DNA from: JALZVT01 sp039029135
GTDB taxonomy: Bacteria > Pseudomonadota > Gammaproteobacteria > Pseudomonadales > Azotimanducaceae
DNA length: 64,000 nt
Reading direction: 5' to 3'
NCBI GenBank assembly: GCA_039029135.1
Contig: JBCCGT010000007.1
Location: forward strand, 1 to 64,000
In this document: piece by piece, positions 35,985 through 44,409 of the stretch
Layout: each line of letters begins with the position of its first letter
Position numbering within the stretch: the stretch's first letter is position 1
The notes under the pieces: generated by a model
Told to the model about the DNA's origin: nothing
The model's input: only the letters and a program-made list of their open reading frames with translations
The model's database searches: none
Made by a program: the position numbers and the translations under genes

Positions 35985-36291
35985 CTTCCCTTCTCCCTCG
36001 GTGCCGTTACCGGGAATCGCAGACTCCTGCGGCAGACGGCGGTGTTCACTTCAGGCGACCCAAGTTCTGAGCCGCAACAGCTCCGGCGCGTCCGTGCGTT
36101 TAACCGGGTGGAGGCGACTTGCCTGCGTCGAACTGGCCACGGCTGTCCCCGCGACCAGCTTAGAGGCGTTGTCACATCACTCACGAAATTGTACGACGGT
36201 CCGGCGCCAGCACGGAAACAGTTTGTAAACCGTTTTGCGCAACTTTCGGCAGCGACCCCCGGACGGGTTCCGGTTACTCTTGGGCTCATGG
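35985..36291. promoter_or_regulatory. Divergent intergenic region, C25-like peptidase / lipoprotein
   Basis: These 307 bp hold the promoters of the peptidase (-) and the lipoprotein (+). Two tandem 9-bp palindromes, AAACAGTTT and AAACCGTTT, lie at 36216-36235 and are described separately. I see no other gene, RNA or repeat here; short open readings through it have no coding character. Confidence 0.4.
36216..36235. promoter_or_regulatory. Two tandem AAACNGTTT palindromes, possible operator
   Basis: AAACAGTTT (36216-36224) and AAACCGTTT (36227-36235) are perfect 9-bp palindromes separated by two bases, so their centres are 11 bp apart, on one face of the helix. They lie 57 bp before the lipoprotein ATG at 36292 and about 230 bp from the peptidase start. 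A regulator binding site is the inference. Confidence 0.4.
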
Positions 36292-37269
36292 ATGTCTCGC
36301 CAGACTGTTAGCGCACTAGTGCCCACTACGACCCACGTATCTCACCCCGCGAGCAGACTAAATACTCGCTTACGCGGCAGCCTGCGATCATTGGCCCTGT
36401 GCCTGGCGGCAGCGCTGCTGGCGGGCTGCCAGCCACCGGAGGGCGCGCGGCGCGAGCGCACCGCCGCCGAGCCGCCCGCGCAGGCGCTGCAGCGCAGCCT
36501 CGACAGCGATTCGAGTGCGTCTCTGGGACTGGCCGACTACCTGGATCGGCTGGGCGAGGCGGCCCGGGATCGGGGGGTCGCCCTGCATACCCTGCCCACC
36601 GCCGCCGCGGCCGAATTGATCGTCCTGCTGCTGGACCCCATTGCGCTGCATCCGCGCCTGCTGGTGCGGAAGAAAAAGACCGCGCTACGCGCCGCCAGCG
36701 CAATGCGCGATCAGCCGCGGCTCGAGCTGCTGGTGGGCAGCGGTTTCGTGTCTCTGGTCGAGGCGCTGCAGCCGCTCGGACTACTGCAAATCGACGGCGA
36801 GATGCGCAATCCCATCGAGGAGCACGGCTACACCCGCATTCTTGGTCTGCGCGACGGACGGTTCCAGATTCTGCATCGTCGGGAATGGACCAGCGGGCGC
36901 TTCGAGGCCGCCCTGCAGGCCGGGCCAGGCGTGATCGAGCGGGGCTTACTCGACATCTCGACGCGCGAGCTGCAGCGGACGCGATACTTCCGCAGTTTCG
37001 TCGCCACCTGCGGCGATCGAATCGCGATCGGCGCCAGTCTCGTACCGATGAATCTGCGCACGCTGGGCGAGCGGTTTCTCGATCTCAACGACAGCCAAGG
37101 ACTGGGCTGCGACGAACTGGTGAATCTAGCCGGCGATCGCGAGGCCATACTCGCGATCCGACTGGGTGATGCGGTGCTGTATCACGGCGATCCGAGCCGC
37201 AAGCAGGCGGTGCTGGTGGGCTTCGAGCGCGTGCCGATCCCGCCAGAGGGGCCGGGCGACGGCGGCTGA
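36292..37269 (+). CDS. Lipoprotein of unknown function
   Basis: This roughly 325-residue protein has a long N-region, then LRSLALCLAAALLAGC, a clear lipobox (Cys46 from ATG 36292). A later start, such as GTG 36316, would give a more usual signal length. The mature part is mixed alpha/beta with LGLADYLDRLGEAARDRG, RLELLVGSGFVSLVEALQPLG and RTRYFRSFVATCGDRIAIG. I recognise no family. It precedes the second crotonase by 58 bp on the same strand. Confidence 0.75.
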   Translation: MSRQTVSALVPTTTHVSHPASRLNTRLRGSLRSLALCLAAALLAGCQPPEGARRERTAAEPPAQALQRSLDSDSSASLGLADYLDRLGEAARDRGVALHTLPTAAAAELIVLLLDPIALHPRLLVRKKKTALRAASAMRDQPRLELLVGSGFVSLVEALQPLGLLQIDGEMRNPIEEHGYTRILGLRDGRFQILHRREWTSGRFEAALQAGPGVIERGLLDISTRELQRTRYFRSFVATCGDRIAIGASLVPMNLRTLGERFLDLNDSQGLGCDELVNLAGDREAILAIRLGDAVLYHGDPSRKQAVLVGFERVPIPPEGPGDGG

Positions 37270-37327
37270 CACGGGCGCCTGTTATCCTGCGACGCGGGAG
37301 AAGCAAGCGATCAGGAGGAGACCAAGC

Positions 37328-38161
37328 ATGTACGAACACATTCTCTACGACGTCGAAGACCCAGTCGCCGTCATCACACTGAATCGACCGGATCAGCTAA
37401 ACGCCATCACCGATCGGATGGGTGCCGAAATGCGCCACGCTCTGGCGGCCGCGGAGGCGGACAAGCGGGTCGTCGGCATCGTCCTGACGGGCGCCGGCCG
37501 CGGCTTCTGCGCCGGTGCCGATCTCGGCGGGCTGGATGCCCAGGCCTCCGGTGCCGGTCCCGGCGCGGCACAGGATCTCTCGGCGCTTGCGGCGACACCT
37601 GGCGACCCCGAGATGGGCGACGACTTCAGCGTCACCTTCAGCTATATGCTGTCGATCCGCAAACCGTTCATCGCCGCCGTCAACGGCCCCTGCGCGGGAC
37701 TCGGCTTTGTGTTCGCCTGCCTGACCGACATGCGCTTCGTCGAGCGCCAGGCGAAGTTCACGACCGCATTTTCCCAGCGCGGGCTGATTGCGGAACACGG
37801 CTCGAGCTGGATACTGCCGCGCCTGCTCGGCAGCGGCCGCGCGCTGGATCTGCTGTGGAGCGCGCGCAAGTTCACCGGCGAGGAAGCCCAGCAGCTCGGG
37901 CTGGCCGAGCGCCTAGTCGAAGAAGGCGAATCGCTGCAGGCGGCAAAGGACTACATCCAGTACCTCGCCGACTTCGTCTCGCCGACGTCGCTGAAGTTCA
38001 TCAAGGCGCAGGTGTATCGACACATGAACACGTCGCTGGGTCCGGCAATGGAAGAGTCCAATCGCTGGATGGCGGCGTCGCTGAAGCGCGACGACTTCAA
38101 GGAAGGCGTGCGCTCCTTCTTGGAGAAGCGCTCACCGGAGTTCGAGCGGCTCGGGGACTAA
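37328..38161 (+). CDS. Enoyl-CoA hydratase/isomerase family protein, atypical active site
   Basis: This 277-residue crotonase has the fold motifs NRPDQLNAITDRM, GRGFCAGADLG and GPCAGLGFVFACLTD. The two usual catalytic glutamate positions (20 apart) are Val128 and Phe148; a nearby acidic residue, Glu156 in RGLIAEHGSSW, may serve instead. Similar 'GLIAEHG' crotonases are common in lipid-degrading proteobacteria and actinobacteria. ATG 37328 follows a strong AGGAGGAGA site (37312-37320). It is cytoplasmic and probably acts on an acyl-CoA. Confidence 0.92.
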   Translation: MYEHILYDVEDPVAVITLNRPDQLNAITDRMGAEMRHALAAAEADKRVVGIVLTGAGRGFCAGADLGGLDAQASGAGPGAAQDLSALAATPGDPEMGDDFSVTFSYMLSIRKPFIAAVNGPCAGLGFVFACLTDMRFVERQAKFTTAFSQRGLIAEHGSSWILPRLLGSGRALDLLWSARKFTGEEAQQLGLAERLVEEGESLQAAKDYIQYLADFVSPTSLKFIKAQVYRHMNTSLGPAMEESNRWMAASLKRDDFKEGVRSFLEKRSPEFERLGD

Positions 38162-38187
38162 GCGGGCGGTAACTGTTCAGAGGGTCC

Positions 38188-40152
38188 CTAGGCGTCCGTC
38201 GTCACGGCGACGCCGGTGACGGCGCGCAGCCGCCCGCCTTGGACGAACTCGACCACGACGCGTTGGTCGCTCTCGTCCAGGCTCAGCGGCGTGCCGCTGC
38301 CGGCGACGAAGACGCTGAACGTTCGGGGCGTGCCGTCGAGGCTGAGCGTCAGGCTGGCGCTGGGTTCGGCGAGGCAGATCGCCTGCGCGTCGGTCTCACA
38401 CAGCGTGAGCACGGCGACGCCCGCAGTGAGCCGCGGCGTGACGATCACATCGTCCACCGCAGACCCCGGATTGATCGCCGCCATCGCAAACGAGGACTCG
38501 CCCGCGGCGGAGCCGAGACGCACGACGCCGTCACCGTCGACCGTCGCGGCGACTGCCATGATGTCGGGTGCCGGCTGATCCGTAACCGTGAGCTGCAGCG
38601 TGTTCTCGCCGCGCCGCTTGCGCGCTCGCGGACCGTCGGCACAGCGAAACCCGAAACCGATTTCCAGCGCGTCGGCAACCGCGTTCGGCGTCAGGGTCAC
38701 AAGAAAAGTCTGGCTCTCACCGGCAGCGATATCGACCGGCGCGTTCGCCGTTCCCCGTGGACGCAGGTTGCCAGGACGAACCTCGCGAAAGCGAAAGTCG
38801 ACGTCGAGCGGCGACTGCAGGCCAACGCGACAGCCCTCGAGATCCTGGTCTGATGCGTTGTTCAGCGTCGCGAAGAAGGTTGCCGGTTCGCCCACCTGCA
38901 CGGTGCGACTGGCGGGAATGATCGAGGCATCCAGCCGCACGGGTGCGGGTGCCGAGACCCCAACGTAGAACGCCCGCTCGGCGACGCGGTCGGCGAGCAG
39001 CACGCGGGCTCGCCAGCGCCCGGTCTCGGCGGGCGCGAGCAGCGAGCGCCAGTAGTACGTAAACGGATAGGGTTCGGTCGCCGGCCCCAGGTCGCCGGTC
39101 AGATACAGCTCCCCGCTTGGGGTGTACAGCTCGAGCTGCGCCGATTGACCCTGTTCCTGATCGACCATGAACGCAGTGATATAGACCGGGTCGTTGGGCT
39201 GAAACTCCCGCTGTTCGTGCGGCCGTTCGGTGCCGTTACAGCCGCCGATCATCGGCGCCGCGCTGCCAATCGTCACCGCGTTGATGCGCGGCTGCGCGTA
39301 GGCCGGCTGGGCTCGCCAGTGACCGTCCGACGTGCCGCACTCGCCCTGATAGGGGTCGACGACCGCCCCGCTCGGATCGATGAACTCGAAGTGCAGATGC
39401 GGCCCCGTCGAGTTACCCGACGAACCCACCTGGCCGAGCGTCTCGCCGGCCACCACCTGATCACCGACAGCCTTGCGATTCAGCGAATCGCGCTTCATAT
39501 GTCCATAAATCGCCTGGCTGCCGTCGGCGTGTTCGATGACCATACCGTTCCAGTCGGCGCCTTCTCCGAACGCGCAGCTGTCGTCCGGTTGACCGTCCTG
39601 CTTGACGACGATGGTGCCCGGGGCCGCTGCCACCACCTCGAGGCCGTCCTCCGCCATGGTCTGCCAGGGATAGGGCCAGGACGCGATATCGACCCCCTGG
39701 TGGTTGTAGCCTGCGGCCGTGTCATAGGTGCGCATGCCGCAGGCATAGTCCCGCAGGGCATCGGGGAACGCGGCATCGAGATCGACGTAGCTGCTGACGC
39801 CTGCCTGTCCTTCGCGCAGATTCGACTCCGGCATCTGCACCGGCCAGCCGAGCCGAACCTCGCGCGCGGTCTCATCGTCGTTCAATACGCCGACGGCGAA
39901 CAGGCGCTTCTGCGCAAGCCCCAACGCCTCCGAGTTGCTGCGGGCGCGGGCCAACAGGGCGGCACGCGCCGCCGGCGTAAACTCGCCGGTGGGTATGGGG
40001 TGGTTGCCGCCACCTGCATCTAGAAACCCGTTTGCCAATGCCGTGGGGGCACTCGAGGCACAAACCGCCAGAACCAGCGCGATTCCGGGAACCGGATGCA
40101 AGAAGCGAAAGAAAGATCGGTGCGTGCGGCGTTCGCCGTCCGGGCCCAACAT
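38188..40152 (-). CDS. Exported M23 family metallopeptidase with C-terminal beta domains
   Basis: This 654-residue protein has a signal peptide (to about TALA-N, 40-41). The LytM/M23 domain (about 140-260) has zinc ligands His151 and Asp155 (NHQGVDIA) and HLHFE (His252/His254). These enzymes cut peptidoglycan cross-links or other Gly-rich peptides. The C-terminal 390 residues are beta-rich, including an NEW3/CARDB-like segment (QVGEPATFFATLNNASDQDLEGC). This suggests an envelope or secreted enzyme. It is convergent with the crotonase (26 bp apart). Confidence 0.9.
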   Translation of the reverse strand: MLGPDGERRTHRSFFRFLHPVPGIALVLAVCASSAPTALANGFLDAGGGNHPIPTGEFTPAARAALLARARSNSEALGLAQKRLFAVGVLNDDETAREVRLGWPVQMPESNLREGQAGVSSYVDLDAAFPDALRDYACGMRTYDTAAGYNHQGVDIASWPYPWQTMAEDGLEVVAAAPGTIVVKQDGQPDDSCAFGEGADWNGMVIEHADGSQAIYGHMKRDSLNRKAVGDQVVAGETLGQVGSSGNSTGPHLHFEFIDPSGAVVDPYQGECGTSDGHWRAQPAYAQPRINAVTIGSAAPMIGGCNGTERPHEQREFQPNDPVYITAFMVDQEQGQSAQLELYTPSGELYLTGDLGPATEPYPFTYYWRSLLAPAETGRWRARVLLADRVAERAFYVGVSAPAPVRLDASIIPASRTVQVGEPATFFATLNNASDQDLEGCRVGLQSPLDVDFRFREVRPGNLRPRGTANAPVDIAAGESQTFLVTLTPNAVADALEIGFGFRCADGPRARKRRGENTLQLTVTDQPAPDIMAVAATVDGDGVVRLGSAAGESSFAMAAINPGSAVDDVIVTPRLTAGVAVLTLCETDAQAICLAEPSASLTLSLDGTPRTFSVFVAGSGTPLSLDESDQRVVVEFVQGGRLRAVTGVAVTTDA

Positions 40153-40307
40153 GGTACTGCTCCGCCAAGCTCGGGAATCGTCAAGTTAGCGGCTCCTTGC
40201 CCGTAGAACCGCCCGTTACTTCACAATAAGGTGCGGCAGACCGTGCGTAGACCACGCTATGGAGATCGGGCAACCTAGCCCCTGCCTCATTGACCGACAC
40301 CCGCCCG

Positions 40308-41075
40308 ATGACCGACGACCGCAGCGCCGCGCAGACACCAACCAAGCACCGCAATGACACCTACGGCGAGGTGGGGCGGGCGGCCAGCGCGGATGGCGGT
40401 CCGGAGCCGATTCCCGCCGCCACGGTCGTGCTGCTGCGCGACGGCGACGCAGGCGCCGAGGTGCTGATGCTGCACAAGACCTCGAAAATCAGCTTCGGCG
40501 GCATGTGGGTGTTTCCCGGCGGTCGCATCGACGCCGCCGATTACGACGCTGAGGGCGACGTCGACACCGCGGCGCGACGTGCCGCGGCGAGAGAGTCGAA
40601 GGAAGAGGCCAGCATCGACATCAGCCCCGATGACTTCGTCTGGTTCGCTCACTGGACGCCGCCGGGTAGTTCACCCAAGCGCTTCGCGACCTGGTTTTTC
40701 GCGACCGGCGCCGCGCACCTCGACCGCATCGCCGTCGACGGCGGCGAGATCGACGATCACCGCTGGATTCGACCGCGCGACGCGCTGGCGCGCCAGGCCG
40801 AGGGCGAGATTGACCTCGCGCCGCCCACTTGGGTGACGCTCTATCAGCTCGCCCGCCAGGAACGGGCGGCCGACGTGCTCAGCGCCCTCGCCTCGCAGCC
40901 GCCGCGCTACTACGAGACCCGCGTGGCGGCCCGCGGCGACGGCGTTCGGGTCGCGCTCTGGGAAGGCGACGCGGGCTACGCCGACTGGGACGCCGACGCG
41001 GCCGGTCCACGGCATCGCCTCACCATGGCCGCGCAGGGCTTCGAGTTCAGCCACGACGGCGTCGACTATCCGTGA
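40308..41075 (+). CDS. Nudix hydrolase
   Basis: This 255-residue protein (ATG 40308; a TTG at 40290 is also in frame) has ATVVLLRDGDAGAEVLMLHKTSKISFGGMWVFPGGRID-type strands. A Nudix box with an insertion ends in RESKEEASI (95-103). The large size and the FGGMWVFPGG pattern are those of NUDT7/19-like enzymes acting on CoA or acyl-CoA. That substrate is an inference, though consistent with the acyl-CoA genes around. Its TGA overlaps the next gene's GTG by 4 bp. Confidence 0.9.
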   Translation: MTDDRSAAQTPTKHRNDTYGEVGRAASADGGPEPIPAATVVLLRDGDAGAEVLMLHKTSKISFGGMWVFPGGRIDAADYDAEGDVDTAARRAAARESKEEASIDISPDDFVWFAHWTPPGSSPKRFATWFFATGAAHLDRIAVDGGEIDDHRWIRPRDALARQAEGEIDLAPPTWVTLYQLARQERAADVLSALASQPPRYYETRVAARGDGVRVALWEGDAGYADWDADAAGPRHRLTMAAQGFEFSHDGVDYP

Positions 41076-42136
41076 GCGCAATTCCGGCCAGTATCGAAGA
41101 GGTGACGGCCGACTGGCTCACTTCCGTGCTGGGCGCGCCGGTGCGCGCACACGAGCCCACCCAGATCGGTCAGGGCGTCGGCGTGATGGGGGACATCTAT
41201 CGCGTCCGCCTCGACGCCGAGGCTGCGCTGCCCGAAAGCGTTGTCGTCAAGCTGCCGTCTTCGTTTCCAGAAAATCGCGAACAGGGCGTCGCGCTTGGCA
41301 TGTTCGAGGCCGAGGTGCGCTTCTATCGCGAGCTCGCGCCGCGGGTACCGGCAGGCCTGCCGGCGATCCATCACGCCGATATCAATCCGGGCAGCGCAGA
41401 GTTTGTCATCGTCATGGAAGACCTGAGCGAGCTGTCGATGGTCGATCAGGTCGCCGGCATGTCCCCCGCGCAGGCCGCGGCCGCCGTGCGGCTGCTTGCC
41501 ACCGTCCACGCCGAATGGTGGGACGCCGTCACTGACGGCGAGCTGGACTGGATACCGACGATGAACGGGCCGCGCATCGAATTCGTCGACCAGCTGCTAC
41601 CGAGCCTGCTCGAGCCGTTTCTCGACAAGTTCGCCCACGTGCTCAGCGACGATGCGCGGCGGCTCTATCGCGCGTTCTCGACCTGTTACCTAAAGCTCGG
41701 CAAGGCGCTTGCCGCGGGCAGCCCCTGGACGCTCGCACACCAGGACTTTCGCGTCGACAATCTGCTTTTCGGCGATGACAGCGTGATGGCCATCGACTGG
41801 CAGGGCATTGGCCGCGGACCGGGCGCCTACGATCTCGCCTACGTACTCGGCGGCTCGGTCGCCACCGCGACACGGCGAGCGCATGAAGGCGAGTTGCTCG
41901 ATGCCTATTTCGATACGCTGCGCGCACGCGGGGTGCGGGGCTACGACCGGGATGCGCTGCATGAAGACTACGCCCACGCTCAGCTCATGGGTGGGCTCGC
42001 AACGGCGATGGTGGTCGGCGGCGGCATGGATCTCTCCAACGAGCGCGGCATGCGTCTCATCGAGTCGATGTCGCGCCGCCACGCGGCGGCCGCGCTGGAT
42101 CACGACGGTCTGGCGCGTCTCGCCGCGCTCGACTGA
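41072..42136 (+). CDS. Aminoglycoside phosphotransferase (APH)/choline kinase-like kinase
   Basis: This 354-residue kinase-fold protein has VVVKLPSS (nucleotide Lys), FVIVMEDLS hinge, catalytic loop HQDFRVDN (His223, Asp225, Asn230), and IDWQGIGRGPGAYDLAYVL with metal Asp242. It belongs to the APH/EcKinase-like group, often found with acyl-CoA dehydrogenases in lipid degraders. It probably phosphorylates a small alcohol. The start is GTG 41072, translationally coupled to the Nudix gene through the GTGA overlap. The upstream in-frame extension lies inside the Nudix gene and is rejected. Confidence 0.9.
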   Translation: MSAIPASIEEVTADWLTSVLGAPVRAHEPTQIGQGVGVMGDIYRVRLDAEAALPESVVVKLPSSFPENREQGVALGMFEAEVRFYRELAPRVPAGLPAIHHADINPGSAEFVIVMEDLSELSMVDQVAGMSPAQAAAAVRLLATVHAEWWDAVTDGELDWIPTMNGPRIEFVDQLLPSLLEPFLDKFAHVLSDDARRLYRAFSTCYLKLGKALAAGSPWTLAHQDFRVDNLLFGDDSVMAIDWQGIGRGPGAYDLAYVLGGSVATATRRAHEGELLDAYFDTLRARGVRGYDRDALHEDYAHAQLMGGLATAMVVGGGMDLSNERGMRLIESMSRRHAAAALDHDGLARLAALD

Positions 42137-42189
42137 GCGCCGGCGAGCGAGTCGCGCGGCCTCTCGTCTGCGGCTGTCTGTTTACGCGT

Positions 42190-43509
42190 TTACTTGCGCG
42201 TGAGTTTCACCGGCAGATGGGTGTAGCCGTTCACGAATGACGAATAGGTGCGCTGCGGCTCGGCCTGCACCTCGATCTTCGCAAAGCGCGGCAGAATCTC
42301 TTCCCACAGCACGCGCAGCTGCAGTTCCGCCAGACGATTCCCCATGCAGCGGTGCAGACCGAAGCCGAACGACAGGTGGCTGCGGGCGTTGGCGCGTTCG
42401 ATGTCGATGACGTTCGGATCGTTGAACACGGCGTCGTCCCGGTTGCCCGAGACGTACCACATCAGAATTTGGTCGTTAGCCTTGATCTGTTTGCCGCCCA
42501 GTTCTACATCAACGTTGGCGGTGCGGCGCATATAGGACAGCGGCGTCTGCCAGCGAATGACCTCCGCCACCATTTTCGGGATCAGTCCGGGGTTGGCGCG
42601 CAGCTTGTCGGCCTCGCCGGGAAACTTGTCCAGGCCGTAGATGCTGCCGGACATCGTGTTTCGCGTCGTGTCGTTGCCACCGACGATCAAAAGCAGCAGG
42701 TTGCCCAGATACTCGAACGGCTGCAGGTCCTTGGTGTCTTCGCCGTGGGCCAGCAGCGAGACCAGATCGTCGCCCGGATTTTTCAGTCGCTCTTCGCGCA
42801 GCCGGGTGAAGTAGTCGAGGCATTCGAGCAGTTCGTCGCGGCGCTGCTCGATCGTTTCGATGATGCCGCCGGGCTGTGGAATGGCAAAAGTGATATCGGA
42901 CCAGCGGGTCAGCTTGCGCCGCTCCTCGAACGGAAAATCGAACAGCGTCGCAAGCATCATCGTGGTGAGCTCGATCGACACGGTATCCACCCAGTCGAAC
43001 GTTTCGCCGTCGGGCAGCGCATCGAGCACGCGGCAGGTCCGCTCGCGAATCAGCGGTTCGAGTTTGACGAGATTCGGCGGCGCTACGACGGGGCTAACAG
43101 TCTTGCGCTGCACGTCGTGGGTCGGCGGGTCCATCGCGATGAACGTCTGGATGGGCAGCGCCCCGGGCGGCGGCTCGGCGTCGACCGGAAAGCCCAGCAC
43201 GATGCCGTGGGCCGAGCTGAACGTCTTCCAGTCGGGATCGACCTTCTTGATGTCCTCGTAGCGCGTCAGCGACCAGAACCGGCCCGCCGTCTCGGTCTCG
43301 TTGAAATGCACCGGGTCTTCTTCGCGCAGGCGGTGGAAGTACTCAGGCCAGCGATGCTCGCTCCACAGGCGTGGGTTGACCGGCAGGATGTCCTCGATAG
43401 GCAGATCATAGGCGGACGGCAGGGGCTTTTGATCCGCCCCTTCCAGCATCGGCGGCGTCGCCTCGGGCTGATCCGACTGCGGTACCGACTGGTTGTTTGC
43501 CGCACACAT
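42190..43509 (-). CDS. Cytochrome P450, CYP153-like (terminal alkane/fatty-acid hydroxylase type)
   Basis: This 439-residue soluble P450 has I-helix GGNDTTRN (277-284), ExxR Glu316-Arg319 and haem-thiolate Cys388 in FGFGLHRCMGN. FIAMDPPTHDVQRKTVSPVV, LTTMMLATLFDFP and WQTPLSYMRRTA match the CYP153 family closely. CYP153 enzymes hydroxylate alkanes, fatty acids and terpenes at the terminal carbon. The ferredoxin and ferredoxin reductase usually next to CYP153 are absent. AGAGGAAGCAGG precedes the ATG at 43509. It is convergent with the APH-like kinase. Confidence 0.92.
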   Translation of the reverse strand: MCAANNQSVPQSDQPEATPPMLEGADQKPLPSAYDLPIEDILPVNPRLWSEHRWPEYFHRLREEDPVHFNETETAGRFWSLTRYEDIKKVDPDWKTFSSAHGIVLGFPVDAEPPPGALPIQTFIAMDPPTHDVQRKTVSPVVAPPNLVKLEPLIRERTCRVLDALPDGETFDWVDTVSIELTTMMLATLFDFPFEERRKLTRWSDITFAIPQPGGIIETIEQRRDELLECLDYFTRLREERLKNPGDDLVSLLAHGEDTKDLQPFEYLGNLLLLIVGGNDTTRNTMSGSIYGLDKFPGEADKLRANPGLIPKMVAEVIRWQTPLSYMRRTANVDVELGGKQIKANDQILMWYVSGNRDDAVFNDPNVIDIERANARSHLSFGFGLHRCMGNRLAELQLRVLWEEILPRFAKIEVQAEPQRTYSSFVNGYTHLPVKLTRK

Positions 43510-43610
43510 ACCTGCTTCCTCTTATGCAACTGCTGCCGCAATCTTAACAAATCGTAGCCCGCCCAATTGTGAACGGTTCTTTTCGCGTCCCACCCGCCGC
43601 CGCGACGGCG

Positions 43611-44387
43611 TCAGTCGTCTATCAGCGCGACCGCCCGGGTCCAGCCGGCCGAGGCGCCGCGAATCTTCACGGGAAAGCAGGCGACCGTGAATCCGTCGCC
43701 GGGCAAAGCTTCGAGGTTATGCAGTTTCTCCATCTGCCAATAGGGGATCTCGCGCCCCGCCTTGTGGCCCTCCCAGACGATCGAGGGATCGCCCTCGGCT
43801 TCCCATCGCTTCGCGGTGTGATTGAAGGGGGCATCCCACGACCAGCCGTCGGTGCCGACCACCCGCACGCCACGTTCGGTCAGATACAGGGTCGCATCGC
43901 GCCCCATGCCGCAGCCGGCGTCGACGTAGCCGGGCTGGGCGAAGCGTTTGCCCGCGCTGGTATTCACCATGACGATCTCGAGCGGCTTGAGCTCGTGCCC
44001 GATGCGCGCCAGCTCGGCCTCGACGTCTTCCGGCGTCACCAGATAGCCGTCTTCGAAATGGCGAAAGTCGAGCTTCACGCCCGGCTGAAAGCAGTACTCC
44101 AGCGGCGTCTCGTCGATCGATGGCGCCGGCCGCGCGCCGTGATCGGTGGTCGAATGGAAGTGCCACGGCGCGTCCATGTGCGTGCCGTTGTGGGTCGACA
44201 GCTTGATCAACTCGACCGCCCAGCCCTCCCCGTCCGGCAGCTGCTCGGGTTGCAGCCCCTTGAAAAACTGCGCCAGTCCGCCGGCCGTTTGCTCATGCTT
44301 GAGATAGGTCACCTCGGGCGCCTGGCCGGGGTGGTCGCTGTGCTCGTTGTTGTCAATGTGCACCGATAGATCGATAAAGCGGGTCAT
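43611..44387 (-). CDS. Cyclase family protein (kynurenine formamidase-like metal hydrolase)
   Basis: This 258-residue protein has the Cyclase-superfamily signature STHNGTHMDAPWHF, with His66, His70, Asp72 and His76 as metal ligands. VMVNTSAGKRF, GYVDAGCGMGRDATLYLTERGVRVVGTDGWSWD and YWQMEKLHNLEALP follow. Relatives include arylformamidases, isatin hydrolase and polyketide cyclases. It is the last gene of the AKR - CoA-transferase - cyclase operon (22 bp after the CoA-transferase stop) and has an AAGGAGAG ribosome site. A hydrolase that opens an aromatic or lactone ring for the pathway is plausible. Confidence 0.9.
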   Translation of the reverse strand: MTRFIDLSVHIDNNEHSDHPGQAPEVTYLKHEQTAGGLAQFFKGLQPEQLPDGEGWAVELIKLSTHNGTHMDAPWHFHSTTDHGARPAPSIDETPLEYCFQPGVKLDFRHFEDGYLVTPEDVEAELARIGHELKPLEIVMVNTSAGKRFAQPGYVDAGCGMGRDATLYLTERGVRVVGTDGWSWDAPFNHTAKRWEAEGDPSIVWEGHKAGREIPYWQMEKLHNLEALPGDGFTVACFPVKIRGASAGWTRAVALIDD

Positions 44388-44409
44388 CGTGTTCTCTCCT
44401 TGGAGTCGT

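Noticed and set aside
40829..41071. Extension of the APH-like kinase into the Nudix gene
   Set aside because: The extension is out of frame inside the Nudix CDS and is Arg-rich noise; GTG 41072 is coupled to the Nudix stop.
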